Shown: positions 1 through 6,776 of the stretch, piece after piece
How positions within the stretch are numbered: the stretch's first letter is position 1
Layout: each line of letters starts with the position of its first letter
From: UBA5499 sp002426275
Lineage (GTDB): Bacteria > Bacillota > DTU084
Direction of reading: 5' to 3'
Length of the DNA stretch: 53,281 nt
Assembly: GCA_937888735.1 (NCBI GenBank)
Contig: CALASN010000080.1
Coordinates: forward strand, 1 to 53,281
Notes under the pieces: model-generated
What the model was told of the DNA's origin: nothing
Databases searched by the model: none
Seen by the model: only the letters and a program-made list of their open reading frames with translations
Position numbers and translations under genes: made by a program

Positions 1-65
1 GGAATCCGATCGGTGAGAGGCTTCAGCCTGGTCCCGACGCCGGCTGCCATAATCATTGCTCGCAT
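1..65 (-). CDS. Sugar nucleotidyltransferase, N-terminal fragment
   Basis: Only the first 21 codons lie in the window. They read MRAMIMAAGVGTRLKPLTDR, with the GxGTRLxPLT nucleotide-binding signature of glucose-1-phosphate or mannose-1-phosphate nucleotidyltransferases. Such enzymes make NDP-sugars in the cytoplasm. The ATG at 63-65 has the SD sequence AAGGAGG 8 nt upstream, so this is a genuine gene start. The gene continues beyond base 1. Sugar specificity cannot be judged from this fragment. Confidence 0.75.
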   Translation of the reverse strand, partial: MRAMIMAAGVGTRLKPLTDRI

Positions 66-284
66 CTAGTTAACCTCCTTATTCTCACCCCGCTGGCCTG
101 CTACATCTAGTTTTTTTATAGATTCCGTCTTGCTTCATGAGTTCGCTCTGGCGTCCTTGTTCTGTCTCCTTTGTTCCAAGACGATTATCCCGCCCTCAAA
201 CTAAAGAAGCACTGTTTATCTTTTCAGACGCCATTCCGCCCGAAAATGTGACGCATTATTTTAATGATGATCAAATTCAATTCC

Positions 285-1556
285 TTATAGCGCACGTTTC
301 TTTAATGCAAAGATTTCAGCCGCCGCCTTTTTATATCCGCCGGCGTTTTTCAAGCTGTTGCCGATATATTGACTGTTTTTAAGGTATCTCGTGTCGGACA
401 ACACTTTATCCACTGTTTTCCGTAACAGCTCAGATGTGACTTCTTCCTTATTCAAACTTATTCCCGCACCCAGTTCAGTCACGCGTCTGGCCACAATGGG
501 CTGATCCATCGCTTGGGGAATGATAATAAGCGGAACGCCGAAATACAATCCTTCGCTGACGCTGTTCATACCGCCGTGCGTAATAAATAAGTCTGCCTTC
601 CCTAAAACATCCAGCTGCGGCGCAAAGTTTTTGATAATAAAGTTGTCCGGTGGATTTTTAAAGACAGCAAGATCAATCTGATTTCCTACCGCCATAATGA
701 AGCGGCATTTGTACGCTTTGAAAGATTCAATACACTGGTTATAAAAATCCACGGAATGATTGAAAAGCGTTCCCAGCGATATATAGATTACCTTGTCGTA
801 TTCCGTAATATTTCGCAATACATCCGTATGCTCTTCCCGTTGCGCGACGGAAGGGCCGACGAATTGATAACTGTCATCAAAATCTCCTGCGTGAGGCTGA
901 AAATACCGGGACGTATACACAATATTGAGCATCGCCTTTTGTATGCCTAAATTTTCAATGTCAGACACTCTCAAGTCATACTTTTCTTCCAGCTTATTAA
1001 CATATCGATAAAGCTCAATGTTGTCCTTGAAAATCTTCCACAGTCGTTTCAGTCCAACCCGCATCAGCAAAATCTCTTTAATTCTGCCTAAACTGCCTCG
1101 CATGCTCAGCAAATCATTAAATCTGCTCATACTTCCACCCATCATTTCGTCCCGCATCGCAGCGTTCAGCGCAAACGTGGTAATAGAAGATACGGTCGGG
1201 ATATTGAGCCTCTTCCCGATTGCCTCCCCAAAGGGCAAAAACAAGTCGTAAACGAGATAATCATATTTGCCTTGTTCCGCAAGCAACGTGTCCATAATCA
1301 GCTCGTAGTTCTTGAGAAATCTTAACAGCTCAAACGCATCAAGGCGATCGGAATTAAGCAGGCCAGCGACTGAGAAGAGATTGATTTCTCCGTGATAATC
1401 TTTGAACCTCGCACCTGCGGCCTCTATTTTGGGCTGGAATTCTTTCGTTAAATAATAGGTCACTTCTTCACCGCGTCTGATCAGTTCTGTTACCAAACCC
1501 AATGTGGGATTGACGTGACCATGACCAGGCAGGCTTACAAATAATGCTCTAGACAT
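285..1556 (-). CDS. MGT-family (macrolide-type) UDP-glycosyltransferase
   Basis: This 423-residue GT-B glycosyltransferase resembles the YjiC/OleD (MGT, GT1) family, which moves a sugar from a UDP-sugar to small lipophilic acceptors such as macrolides and flavonoids. The N-terminus MSRALFVSLPGHGHVNPTLG is the typical acceptor-domain start. The C-terminal half holds the sugar-nucleotide signature, FAPQLDVL followed by THGGMNSVSEGL and a PQAMDQ segment. The start at 1556 follows AAGGAG; the reading frame extends 12 codons further up but has no SD there. It is divergent from a TetR gene, which suggests induction by a toxic small molecule. The acceptor is unknown. Confidence 0.88.
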   Translation of the reverse strand: MSRALFVSLPGHGHVNPTLGLVTELIRRGEEVTYYLTKEFQPKIEAAGARFKDYHGEINLFSVAGLLNSDRLDAFELLRFLKNYELIMDTLLAEQGKYDYLVYDLFLPFGEAIGKRLNIPTVSSITTFALNAAMRDEMMGGSMSRFNDLLSMRGSLGRIKEILLMRVGLKRLWKIFKDNIELYRYVNKLEEKYDLRVSDIENLGIQKAMLNIVYTSRYFQPHAGDFDDSYQFVGPSVAQREEHTDVLRNITEYDKVIYISLGTLFNHSVDFYNQCIESFKAYKCRFIMAVGNQIDLAVFKNPPDNFIIKNFAPQLDVLGKADLFITHGGMNSVSEGLYFGVPLIIIPQAMDQPIVARRVTELGAGISLNKEEVTSELLRKTVDKVLSDTRYLKNSQYIGNSLKNAGGYKKAAAEIFALKKRAL

Positions 1557-1631
1557 CTTAAACTCCTTTGCATAACATATTCGTCGGAGCAAATACTTTT
1601 AGGGAAAAATGGCGCGCGAAATCAAACTGCA

Positions 1632-1717
1632 GTTGATTAATAGACACTAGTATATTATAATAGAAAGCGATCTAAACGGCAATAAGCAAATGCATCCAGC
1701 CGTGTCAATTAATCAAC
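1632..1717. promoter_or_regulatory. Paired TetR-type operators between the glycosyltransferase and TetR genes
   Basis: Two 16-bp sites face each other at 1632-1647 (GTTGATTAATAGACAC) and 1702-1717 (GTGTCAATTAATCAAC). They match as an inverted repeat at 15 of 16 positions. Each is also an imperfect palindrome of the form GT-N2-ATTAAT-N2-AC. A partial third copy, TGTCAATTAA, starts at 1732. The first site overlaps the -35 box of the TetR promoter. On the minus strand TTGCCG-17-TATAAT (1682 to 1654) could serve the glycosyltransferase. Binding by the adjacent TetR protein is inferred. Confidence 0.6.
1633..1661 (+). promoter_or_regulatory. Sigma-A-type promoter of the TetR gene
   Basis: TTGATT (1633-1638), a 17-bp spacer and a perfect TATAAT (1656-1661) lie 92 bp ahead of the TetR start. 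The -35 box is inside the first operator copy, which fits negative autoregulation. Confidence 0.6.
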
Positions 1718-1753
1718 ACAACCAAAAAAGCTGTCAATTAAAGGAGCAGAATT

Positions 1754-2329
1754 ATGGCCAACGAAAGCGTGGACCGCCGCGTCCGAAAAACACAAAAACA
1801 GCTCCGTCAAGGTTTGACGGAACTGCTCGAGGAAAAAAGCGCGAAAAACATCACTGTCCGGGAGCTCTGCCAGCGGGTGGACATCAATAGAGGGACCTTC
1901 TATCTGCATTATCGGGATATCTTCGATCTGGTTGACCAGATTGAGAAGGAAATGTTTGAAGATTTTCATAACGTGTTGGATAAACATCCGCTGAAGTCGC
2001 TAATGGCCAAGCCGCTGCCGATGTTGATAGACGTATTCCGCTTTGTGTCCAAAAACTCCGACATGTGCAAAGTCTTAATCGGAGAAAACGGCGACCTTAC
2101 ATTTATCAATAGGCTGAAGGACTTGGTCAAAAACCGCTGTCTGGATGATTGGATGAAGATCTTCAACACGGGGAAAACGAAAAACTTCGAGTACTATTAC
2201 TCTTTTATCGTGGCCGGTTGCATCGGCCTGCTGCAGACTTGGGTAGAAAGCGGGCTGAAAGAATCGCCGGAACAGATGGCTTCATTAGCAGAGCAAATGA
2301 TTATGACCGGGATTAATGTCCTCAAATAA
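1754..2329 (+). CDS. TetR/AcrR family transcriptional regulator
   Basis: This is a 191-residue TetR-fold regulator. The N-terminal HTH reads ITVRELCQRVDINRGTFYLHY at about residues 33-53, the classic TetR recognition-helix region. The C-terminal half (GENGDLTFINRL, then YYYSFIVAGCIGLLQTWVESG) resembles the TetR_C_8-type ligand domain. The ATG is preceded by AAAGGAGCAGAATT. It is divergent from the MGT glycosyltransferase and the shared spacer carries inverted operator sites, so it probably represses both genes until a ligand binds. The ligand is unknown. Confidence 0.88.
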   Translation: MANESVDRRVRKTQKQLRQGLTELLEEKSAKNITVRELCQRVDINRGTFYLHYRDIFDLVDQIEKEMFEDFHNVLDKHPLKSLMAKPLPMLIDVFRFVSKNSDMCKVLIGENGDLTFINRLKDLVKNRCLDDWMKIFNTGKTKNFEYYYSFIVAGCIGLLQTWVESGLKESPEQMASLAEQMIMTGINVLK

Positions 2330-2363
2330 ATCCGGCGCGTCTCCGCGCCCAGAATGAGCGGCT

Positions 2364-2385
2364 CGGGGGTGTCAGGCCACCCCCG
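2364..2385. terminator. GC-rich hairpin between convergent genes
   Basis: CGGGGGTG (2364-2371) pairs perfectly with CACCCCCG (2378-2385). It lies between the end of the plus-strand TetR gene and the stop of the minus-strand CBM gene. There is no U-run on either side, so termination is only suggested by position. Confidence 0.35.
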
Positions 2386-2386
2386 C

Positions 2387-2674
2387 TTAGCTGATTGGGC
2401 AATGCCAGTTCAGGCCTTGATTGTTATCCCACTTGCCGGCGCCGTCATGAAAGCAAAACTCCAATTCTCTCCGGCCGGAAGCGTACAAGGAGACTTCAAA
2501 ACTGGCATCCGAGGTCTTGGACATCTGCAAAGACTTGGGATTGATCCAACCGTCAAAGCCGTGGTGCAAATACAGCTCCGGGCTGGACGCCAAAGGTCCC
2601 TGATAGGAAATATGGACTTTTTTGCCCCGCGGCACCTGGGCTGGGTCAATTTGCAATTGACGCTTGGCAAACAC
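2387..2674 (-). CDS. Stand-alone CBM25/CBM53-like carbohydrate-binding protein
   Basis: This 95-residue protein is a single beta-sandwich module of the starch-binding CBM25/CBM53 type. Visible hallmarks are YQGPL near residue 24, LYLHHGFDGW near 34-43, SFEVSLYASGRRELEFCFHD near 58-77, and a closing WDNNQGLNW. It has no signal peptide and no catalytic domain, so it is probably cytoplasmic and may bind glycogen-like polymer or regulate an enzyme in trans. It starts with GTG after GGAGGTG and lies 17 bp downstream of gltX on the same strand, so it is probably co-transcribed. The exact CBM family is inferred from motif recall. Confidence 0.7.
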   Translation of the reverse strand: MFAKRQLQIDPAQVPRGKKVHISYQGPLASSPELYLHHGFDGWINPKSLQMSKTSDASFEVSLYASGRRELEFCFHDGAGKWDNNQGLNWHCPIS

Positions 2675-2691
2675 GTTCCCACCTCCAGGAA

Positions 2692-4155
2692 CTAGTTTGC
2701 CCCGTCTGTCTGCAAATAAGCCAAAGCTTTGGCGATCCGCCTCTCCACAGTCTCTTTGCCTAAAAGCGCCAAAACTTCGAAGATGCCAGGACTCACGGCT
2801 CTTCCGGTGAGAGCCACGCGCAGGGGATGAATCAGCTGGCCCAGCTTTTTGCCCGTCTTTTGCGCACGATCCCGGAACGCTTCCTCCAGCGGCTCTTGGT
2901 CAAAAGTGTCAAACGGCGCCAGCAGGCTGCTGATTTCTTCCAGATCCGCTCTCCCATTTTTCCAATGTTTGGCCACTGCTTTGGGCTCATAGTCCTCGGG
3001 ATCGTAAAAGTAAAACCTCAGCTCCCCAGGCAGCTCCGAGAGCAATTCAATTCGCGTCTGATAGCTCGCTAAAGCTGCCAAAAGCCACTGATGCGAGTAC
3101 TTCGCAAGCGGCAGCTGCGACTCTTGGAGAAAGGGCAGAGCGCGCTGGTAAAATTCTTCCGCAGTAAGCTGCCGCAGGTATTGTCCGTTCATCCAGGTGA
3201 GCTTTTTGGTATCGAAGACGGCCGGATTTTTGGACACTTTCTGCAGCGTGAATTTATCGATCAGCTCTTGGCGGCTGAACAGAGTCTGGGTTCCGTCATA
3301 GGCCCAGCCCAAAAGCGCTAAGTAATTGACCATGGCTTCGGGCAGATATCCGTCGGCCTGATATTGGGTCACGGAGGTGGCCCCATGGCGTTTGCTGAGC
3401 CTGGCTTTATCCGGGCCTAGAATCATGGGAATATGAGCAAACTTAGGCACCGGAAAGCCAAGGGCATGGTAAATCTGAATCTGCTTGGGGGTATTGGACA
3501 GATGATCCTCTCCCCGGATCACGTGACTGATCTTCATCAGCGCATCGTCGATTACCACGGCGAAATTATAGGCTGCCATGCCGTCTGATTTTATGATCAC
3601 AAAGTCGTCCAAAACTTCGTTCTGAAATTCCACTTCTCCCCGAATCAAATCTTCCACTTTCGTGACGCCTGCCTGGGCGACTTTCATTCTGATGGTAGCG
3701 CTCTGGCCAGCGGCAAGCCTCTTTTCCGCTTCCGCCGGCGGCAAGTTGCGGCAGGCGCCATCGTAACGCGGCGGCAGTCCTTTCCGCTTGGCCTCTTCCC
3801 TGCGCGCCTCCAGTTCCTCGGGCGTGCAGAAGCACCAATAGGCTTGTCCCCGATCCACTAAGCGCTTGGCATACCGCAGATAAAGATCTCGGCGCTGGGT
3901 TTGATAATAAGGGCCGTAGTCCCCGCCCCGATTGGGGCCTTCATCCCAATCCAGTCCCAACCAGCCGAGGCCTTTCAAGATGGCGCCTGTGGACTCTTCT
4001 GTGGAACGGGCCAGATCCGTATCCTCGATCCGGAGAATGAACTTTCCCCCGTGATGGCGGGCAAAGAGCCAATTGAAAAGTGCGGTCCGCGCTCCTCCCA
4101 CATGCAGATAGCCTGTGGGACTGGGAGCAAAACGAACTCTGATCTCTTGTGACAT
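2692..4155 (-). CDS. gltX: Glutamyl-tRNA synthetase
   Basis: This 487-residue class I aminoacyl-tRNA synthetase charges tRNA-Glu with glutamate, and tRNA-Gln too in organisms relying on transamidation. The HIGH-type motif occurs in PSPTGYLHVGGARTALFNWL (about residues 9-28) and the KMSKS-type motif as ARLSKRHGA near residue 255. FIIKSDG and the HVIRGEDHLSNTPKQI segment are also typical. The ATG follows AAAGGAG at good spacing. A strong terminator just upstream (4171-4202) separates it from rpsU, so it probably has its own promoter or depends on readthrough. Confidence 0.97.
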   Translation of the reverse strand: MSQEIRVRFAPSPTGYLHVGGARTALFNWLFARHHGGKFILRIEDTDLARSTEESTGAILKGLGWLGLDWDEGPNRGGDYGPYYQTQRRDLYLRYAKRLVDRGQAYWCFCTPEELEARREEAKRKGLPPRYDGACRNLPPAEAEKRLAAGQSATIRMKVAQAGVTKVEDLIRGEVEFQNEVLDDFVIIKSDGMAAYNFAVVIDDALMKISHVIRGEDHLSNTPKQIQIYHALGFPVPKFAHIPMILGPDKARLSKRHGATSVTQYQADGYLPEAMVNYLALLGWAYDGTQTLFSRQELIDKFTLQKVSKNPAVFDTKKLTWMNGQYLRQLTAEEFYQRALPFLQESQLPLAKYSHQWLLAALASYQTRIELLSELPGELRFYFYDPEDYEPKAVAKHWKNGRADLEEISSLLAPFDTFDQEPLEEAFRDRAQKTGKKLGQLIHPLRVALTGRAVSPGIFEVLALLGKETVERRIAKALAYLQTDGAN

Positions 4156-4170
4156 TCCGCGACTCCTTTC

Positions 4171-4202
4171 AAAAAGAAGAAGTGCTCGGCGAGCACTTCT
4201 TC
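4171..4202 (-). terminator. Rho-independent terminator after rpsU
   Basis: On the minus strand GAAGAAGTGCTC and GAGCACTTCTTC form a perfect 12-bp stem with a 3-nt loop, followed by TTTTT (4175-4171). It lies 11 bp past the rpsU stop. Confidence 0.85.
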
Positions 4203-4212
4203 ACATTTTAGT

Positions 4213-4389
4213 TTAGCGTACCTTCCGCTTCCTTGCGGCTTCGGACTTTTTCTTACGCTTCACACTTGGTTTTTCGTAATGCTCTCTCCTGCGCGCCTCA
4301 GCCAGGATACCAGCCTTTTGACACTGACGTTTAAAGCGGCGCAGGGCACTATCGAGGGATTCGTTTTTCCCCACCTTAACTTCGGACAT
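4213..4389 (-). CDS. rpsU: Ribosomal protein S21
   Basis: The 58-residue product starts MSEVKVGKNESLDSALRRFK and ends with the lysine/arginine-rich tail KRKKKSEAARKRKVR, as is normal for bS21 in length and sequence. It binds the 30S platform near the anti-SD end of 16S rRNA. The ATG at 4389 has a GGGAGGGGGGAAG leader as SD; the frame extends upstream without better support. It sits between a HIT gene and gltX, a common neighbourhood for rpsU in clostridia. Confidence 0.95.
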   Translation of the reverse strand: MSEVKVGKNESLDSALRRFKRQCQKAGILAEARRREHYEKPSVKRKKKSEAARKRKVR

Positions 4390-4410
4390 GTTCTTCCCCC
4401 CTCCCCTGCC

Positions 4411-4438
4411 CTGCACCGGCCCCTACGGGCTAGTGCAG
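4411..4438 (-). other. Stem-loop in the rpsU leader
   Basis: CTGCAC (4411-4416) pairs with GTGCAG (4433-4438), with further pairing of the GGCCC/GGGC interior. It lies between the HIT gene and the rpsU SD and has no U-run. It could be an mRNA processing or S21 autoregulatory element; this is speculative. Confidence 0.3.
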
Positions 4439-4458
4439 AGAATACATTGCGGATAAGA

Positions 4459-4791
4459 TCAAGCTGGAGGCCAGCCAAAAGTGCGACCGCCTAAGAGATG
4501 AATCTGAAGATGGCGCACTGTCTGCCCGGCATCATCTCCCGTGTTAATTACAACCCGGTAGCCGGAGAGGCCTCGCTCTTGGGCTAACTTTTTGACCACT
4601 AGCATTAGGTGTCCGATGAGGTTTTCGTCCTCCACAGCAGTAAGACTCTCTATGTGCACTTTGGGAATCACTAAAATGTGCACAGGCGCTTGGGGGTTAA
4701 TATCGGCAAACGCCACGGCAGATTCGTCTTCATAGAGCCTCTCGCCCATCTGGCCGTTTGCGATGCGGCAAAACACACACTGTTCGGACAT
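4459..4791 (-). CDS. HIT-family (HinT-like) protein with an altered catalytic triad
   Basis: This 110-residue protein has the HinT layout: CVFCRIANGQ zinc-type start, FADINPQAPVHILVIPK, INTGDDAGQTV, then the HIT motif and a GGRTFGWPPA end. HinT enzymes hydrolyse nucleoside phosphoramidates such as aminoacyl-adenylates. The motif here is RHLQIHLLGG: His94-Leu-Gln96-Ile-His98. Family members normally carry His-x-His-x-His, and the middle His is the nucleophile. Gln96 is encoded by CAG at 4506-4504. Activity is therefore doubtful. The ATG has a GGGGGTG leader. It precedes rpsU on the same strand. Confidence 0.9.
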   Translation of the reverse strand: MSEQCVFCRIANGQMGERLYEDESAVAFADINPQAPVHILVIPKVHIESLTAVEDENLIGHLMLVVKKLAQERGLSGYRVVINTGDDAGQTVRHLQIHLLGGRTFGWPPA

Positions 4792-4869
4792 GAATCACAC
4801 CCCCCTTCGCCCTTTATTCTTAAAATTCGTGAACCGTGGCTACAATTCCTTCTATAACATGGGAAAAAT

Positions 4870-6141
4870 TTAACGCAACGCTCCCAGAAGGCCGCTCTGG
4901 TCCCAGCTTTCAACATGCGCGGTGCGCACCTGACCTGTCTCGCCCTGTCCGGCGGCCCGTACCCTGACGTATTCTCCCGTGATCCCTTCCCAGAGGCCTG
5001 CTGCTTGCCGCTCCAAGACGATCTCAACGTCCCGGCCCACGAACTGCCGATGATACTGCTCAGCCAGCCTCTGTCCCAGTGCGATCAGCCGCTGAGAGCG
5101 GCGATGGCCTTCCTGACGCGGCAGGTGACCCGGCAGGCGCAAGGCGGCTGTGCCGGGGCGTTTGGAATAGGGAAAAACATGCAGCCGGCTGAAAGCCATT
5201 TTTTCCACAAATTCCGTGCTTTCCAGAAATTCGGCCTCCCCTTCCCCCGGAAAGGCGACCATCACATCTGTGGTTAGTCCGGCCTGCGGCAGAAACTTGC
5301 GAATATTGGCCACGATCCTGGCATAACCTTCGGGAGTATACGGCCGGCCCATCAGCTTCAGCACTTTTCCGGAACCGCTCTGCAGAGGCAGGTGGATGTG
5401 ATTGCATATCGTCCGGTGGCTTGCCATCACTTCCAGCAGCCGCTCTGTAACGTCAGGCGGCTCAATAGAGCTCAGCCGAATTCTCACGAGCTCGGGGAGC
5501 CGGGCGAGGCTCTCCAAAAGCTGCCAAAACTGCGGCCTACCAGGCAAATCCCTGCCCCAAGAGCCGAGATTAACGCCGCTGAGGACGATCTCCTTGCAGC
5601 CTCTGCCGGCGAATTCCTCTGCCAGCTCCAGAACTCTCCTTTCAGGCAGGCTGCGCACCGGTCCCCTGGCAAGGCGCACTCTGCAGTATGTGCAATGCTC
5701 GTCGCAGCCGTCTTCAATTTTCAAGGTAGCGCGGGTTCGCTCGGCAAGTCCTGGCCCCAAATCTTCAAAAGTTAATCCCTGCCCGAGAGCCGCTACATGC
5801 CGCCGCGGGGGGGCGCCCTCCAAGAGCGCCAAGATATCGGACCTCTCAGTGGTGCCCACCACAAACTTCACCCCCGGCAGCTGCAATTCTTCCGGAGCCA
5901 CCTGCGCATAGCAGCCCATGGCCACAATTTGCGCTTGGGGATTTGCTTTCGCCAATTTTCTAATCTGCTGCCGGCATTTGCGCTCAGCTTCCGCAGTCAC
6001 GGTACAGGTATTGATCACATACAGATCCGCCTGTCCGCTCACAACTTGCCAGCCGGCGTCCGCGAATGAGCGAGCCAGGGCGGCGCTTTCGCATTGGTTC
6101 ACCTTGCAGCCGATTGTGAGAAATGCCACCCGTCCTTTCAA
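4870..6141 (-). CDS. mtaB: tRNA t6A37 methylthiotransferase
   Basis: This 423-residue radical-SAM methylthiotransferase converts t6A at position 37 of ANN-decoding tRNAs to ms2t6A. The N-terminal MTTase domain carries GCKVNQCES, INTCTV and MGCYAQ, whose cysteines ligate one 4Fe-4S cluster. The radical SAM CxxxCxxC motif is in KIEDGCDEHCTYCRV near residue 150. A TRAM-like domain closes the protein. Translation probably begins at TTG 6141, which overlaps the GerMN gene stop as TTGA and follows GGGGGAG, so the two genes are translationally coupled. Confidence 0.95.
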   Translation of the reverse strand: MKGRVAFLTIGCKVNQCESAALARSFADAGWQVVSGQADLYVINTCTVTAEAERKCRQQIRKLAKANPQAQIVAMGCYAQVAPEELQLPGVKFVVGTTERSDILALLEGAPPRRHVAALGQGLTFEDLGPGLAERTRATLKIEDGCDEHCTYCRVRLARGPVRSLPERRVLELAEEFAGRGCKEIVLSGVNLGSWGRDLPGRPQFWQLLESLARLPELVRIRLSSIEPPDVTERLLEVMASHRTICNHIHLPLQSGSGKVLKLMGRPYTPEGYARIVANIRKFLPQAGLTTDVMVAFPGEGEAEFLESTEFVEKMAFSRLHVFPYSKRPGTAALRLPGHLPRQEGHRRSQRLIALGQRLAEQYHRQFVGRDVEIVLERQAAGLWEGITGEYVRVRAAGQGETGQVRTAHVESWDQSGLLGALR

Positions 6142-6725
6142 AACGCGGCTCCCCCAGAGCGAGAGAGCGGCTCTTGAATGATGACTCCCTCACCTGAGAA
6201 ATTCTGAACTTTTTTGCCCTCTATATAGAGCCAGGCGCCCCGGACGCCGGGAACGGCGGTAGCCGTATAGCCGATCTGCTTGAGAATTCCCAACACCCTC
6301 GCTGTCCCGCCGACTTGTTCCAGCTGGCGGCTGAAATTCACCGCCGCGATTCCGTCTTCAATCTCAACGCCCAAAAGCTTAGCTTCTTTCGGCAGCTGAG
6401 AAGACAAGCCTCGTTCCTGCTCCTGGGCCGTAGGTCCGGAGAGCAAAGCGGCGAAGGCGCCTTCAAGAAGAGCCTGGCTGTCCTCGCCCTCTACCGTGCG
6501 CTTTACGGCTTCCACTTTGGTATCGCTGGTGAAATAAACGCTCAGGGTCTGTGTCCGCGGCTCCTCTTGAACCTTGCGTTCTTGAATTTGTCTTTCCAGC
6601 CGGTTGACCCGCCCTGCCAGCTGATTGAATTTAGCCTGCAGCTTGGCGTCTTGCCTGTGAAAATTGAGGGCCAAAATCACGGCGACTGCGGAAATAATCA
6701 GCGCCAGCCAATTAAATTTGTTCAC
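6138..6725 (-). CDS. GerMN-domain membrane-anchored protein
   Basis: The 195-residue product has one N-terminal membrane segment (WLALIISAVAVILALNF) and a short coiled coil (QAKFNQLAGRVNRLERQIQE). A GerMN domain follows from about residue 60, with LSVYFTSDTKVEAVKRTV, ALLSGPTAQEQERGL and GIAAVNFSRQL. GerMN domains occur in the spore germination protein GerM and in lipoproteins, and are thought to act at the cell or spore envelope. GTG 6725 after GGGGGG is the likely start; a TTG eight codons upstream lacks an SD. Co-transcribed with mtaB. Confidence 0.85.
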   Translation of the reverse strand: MNKFNWLALIISAVAVILALNFHRQDAKLQAKFNQLAGRVNRLERQIQERKVQEEPRTQTLSVYFTSDTKVEAVKRTVEGEDSQALLEGAFAALLSGPTAQEQERGLSSQLPKEAKLLGVEIEDGIAAVNFSRQLEQVGGTARVLGILKQIGYTATAVPGVRGAWLYIEGKKVQNFSGEGVIIQEPLSRSGGAAF

Positions 6726-6776
6726 AGGATGCCCCCCTTTTAATTTCAATGTTTTCCAATTTGCATCCCTTCCATA

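Noticed and set aside
137..382. Plus-strand ORF of 81 codons at the left edge
   Set aside because: No SD; the 3' half is antisense to the glycosyltransferase gene and the composition is not protein-like. The 66-284 gap holds only possible promoter DNA for the nucleotidyltransferase.
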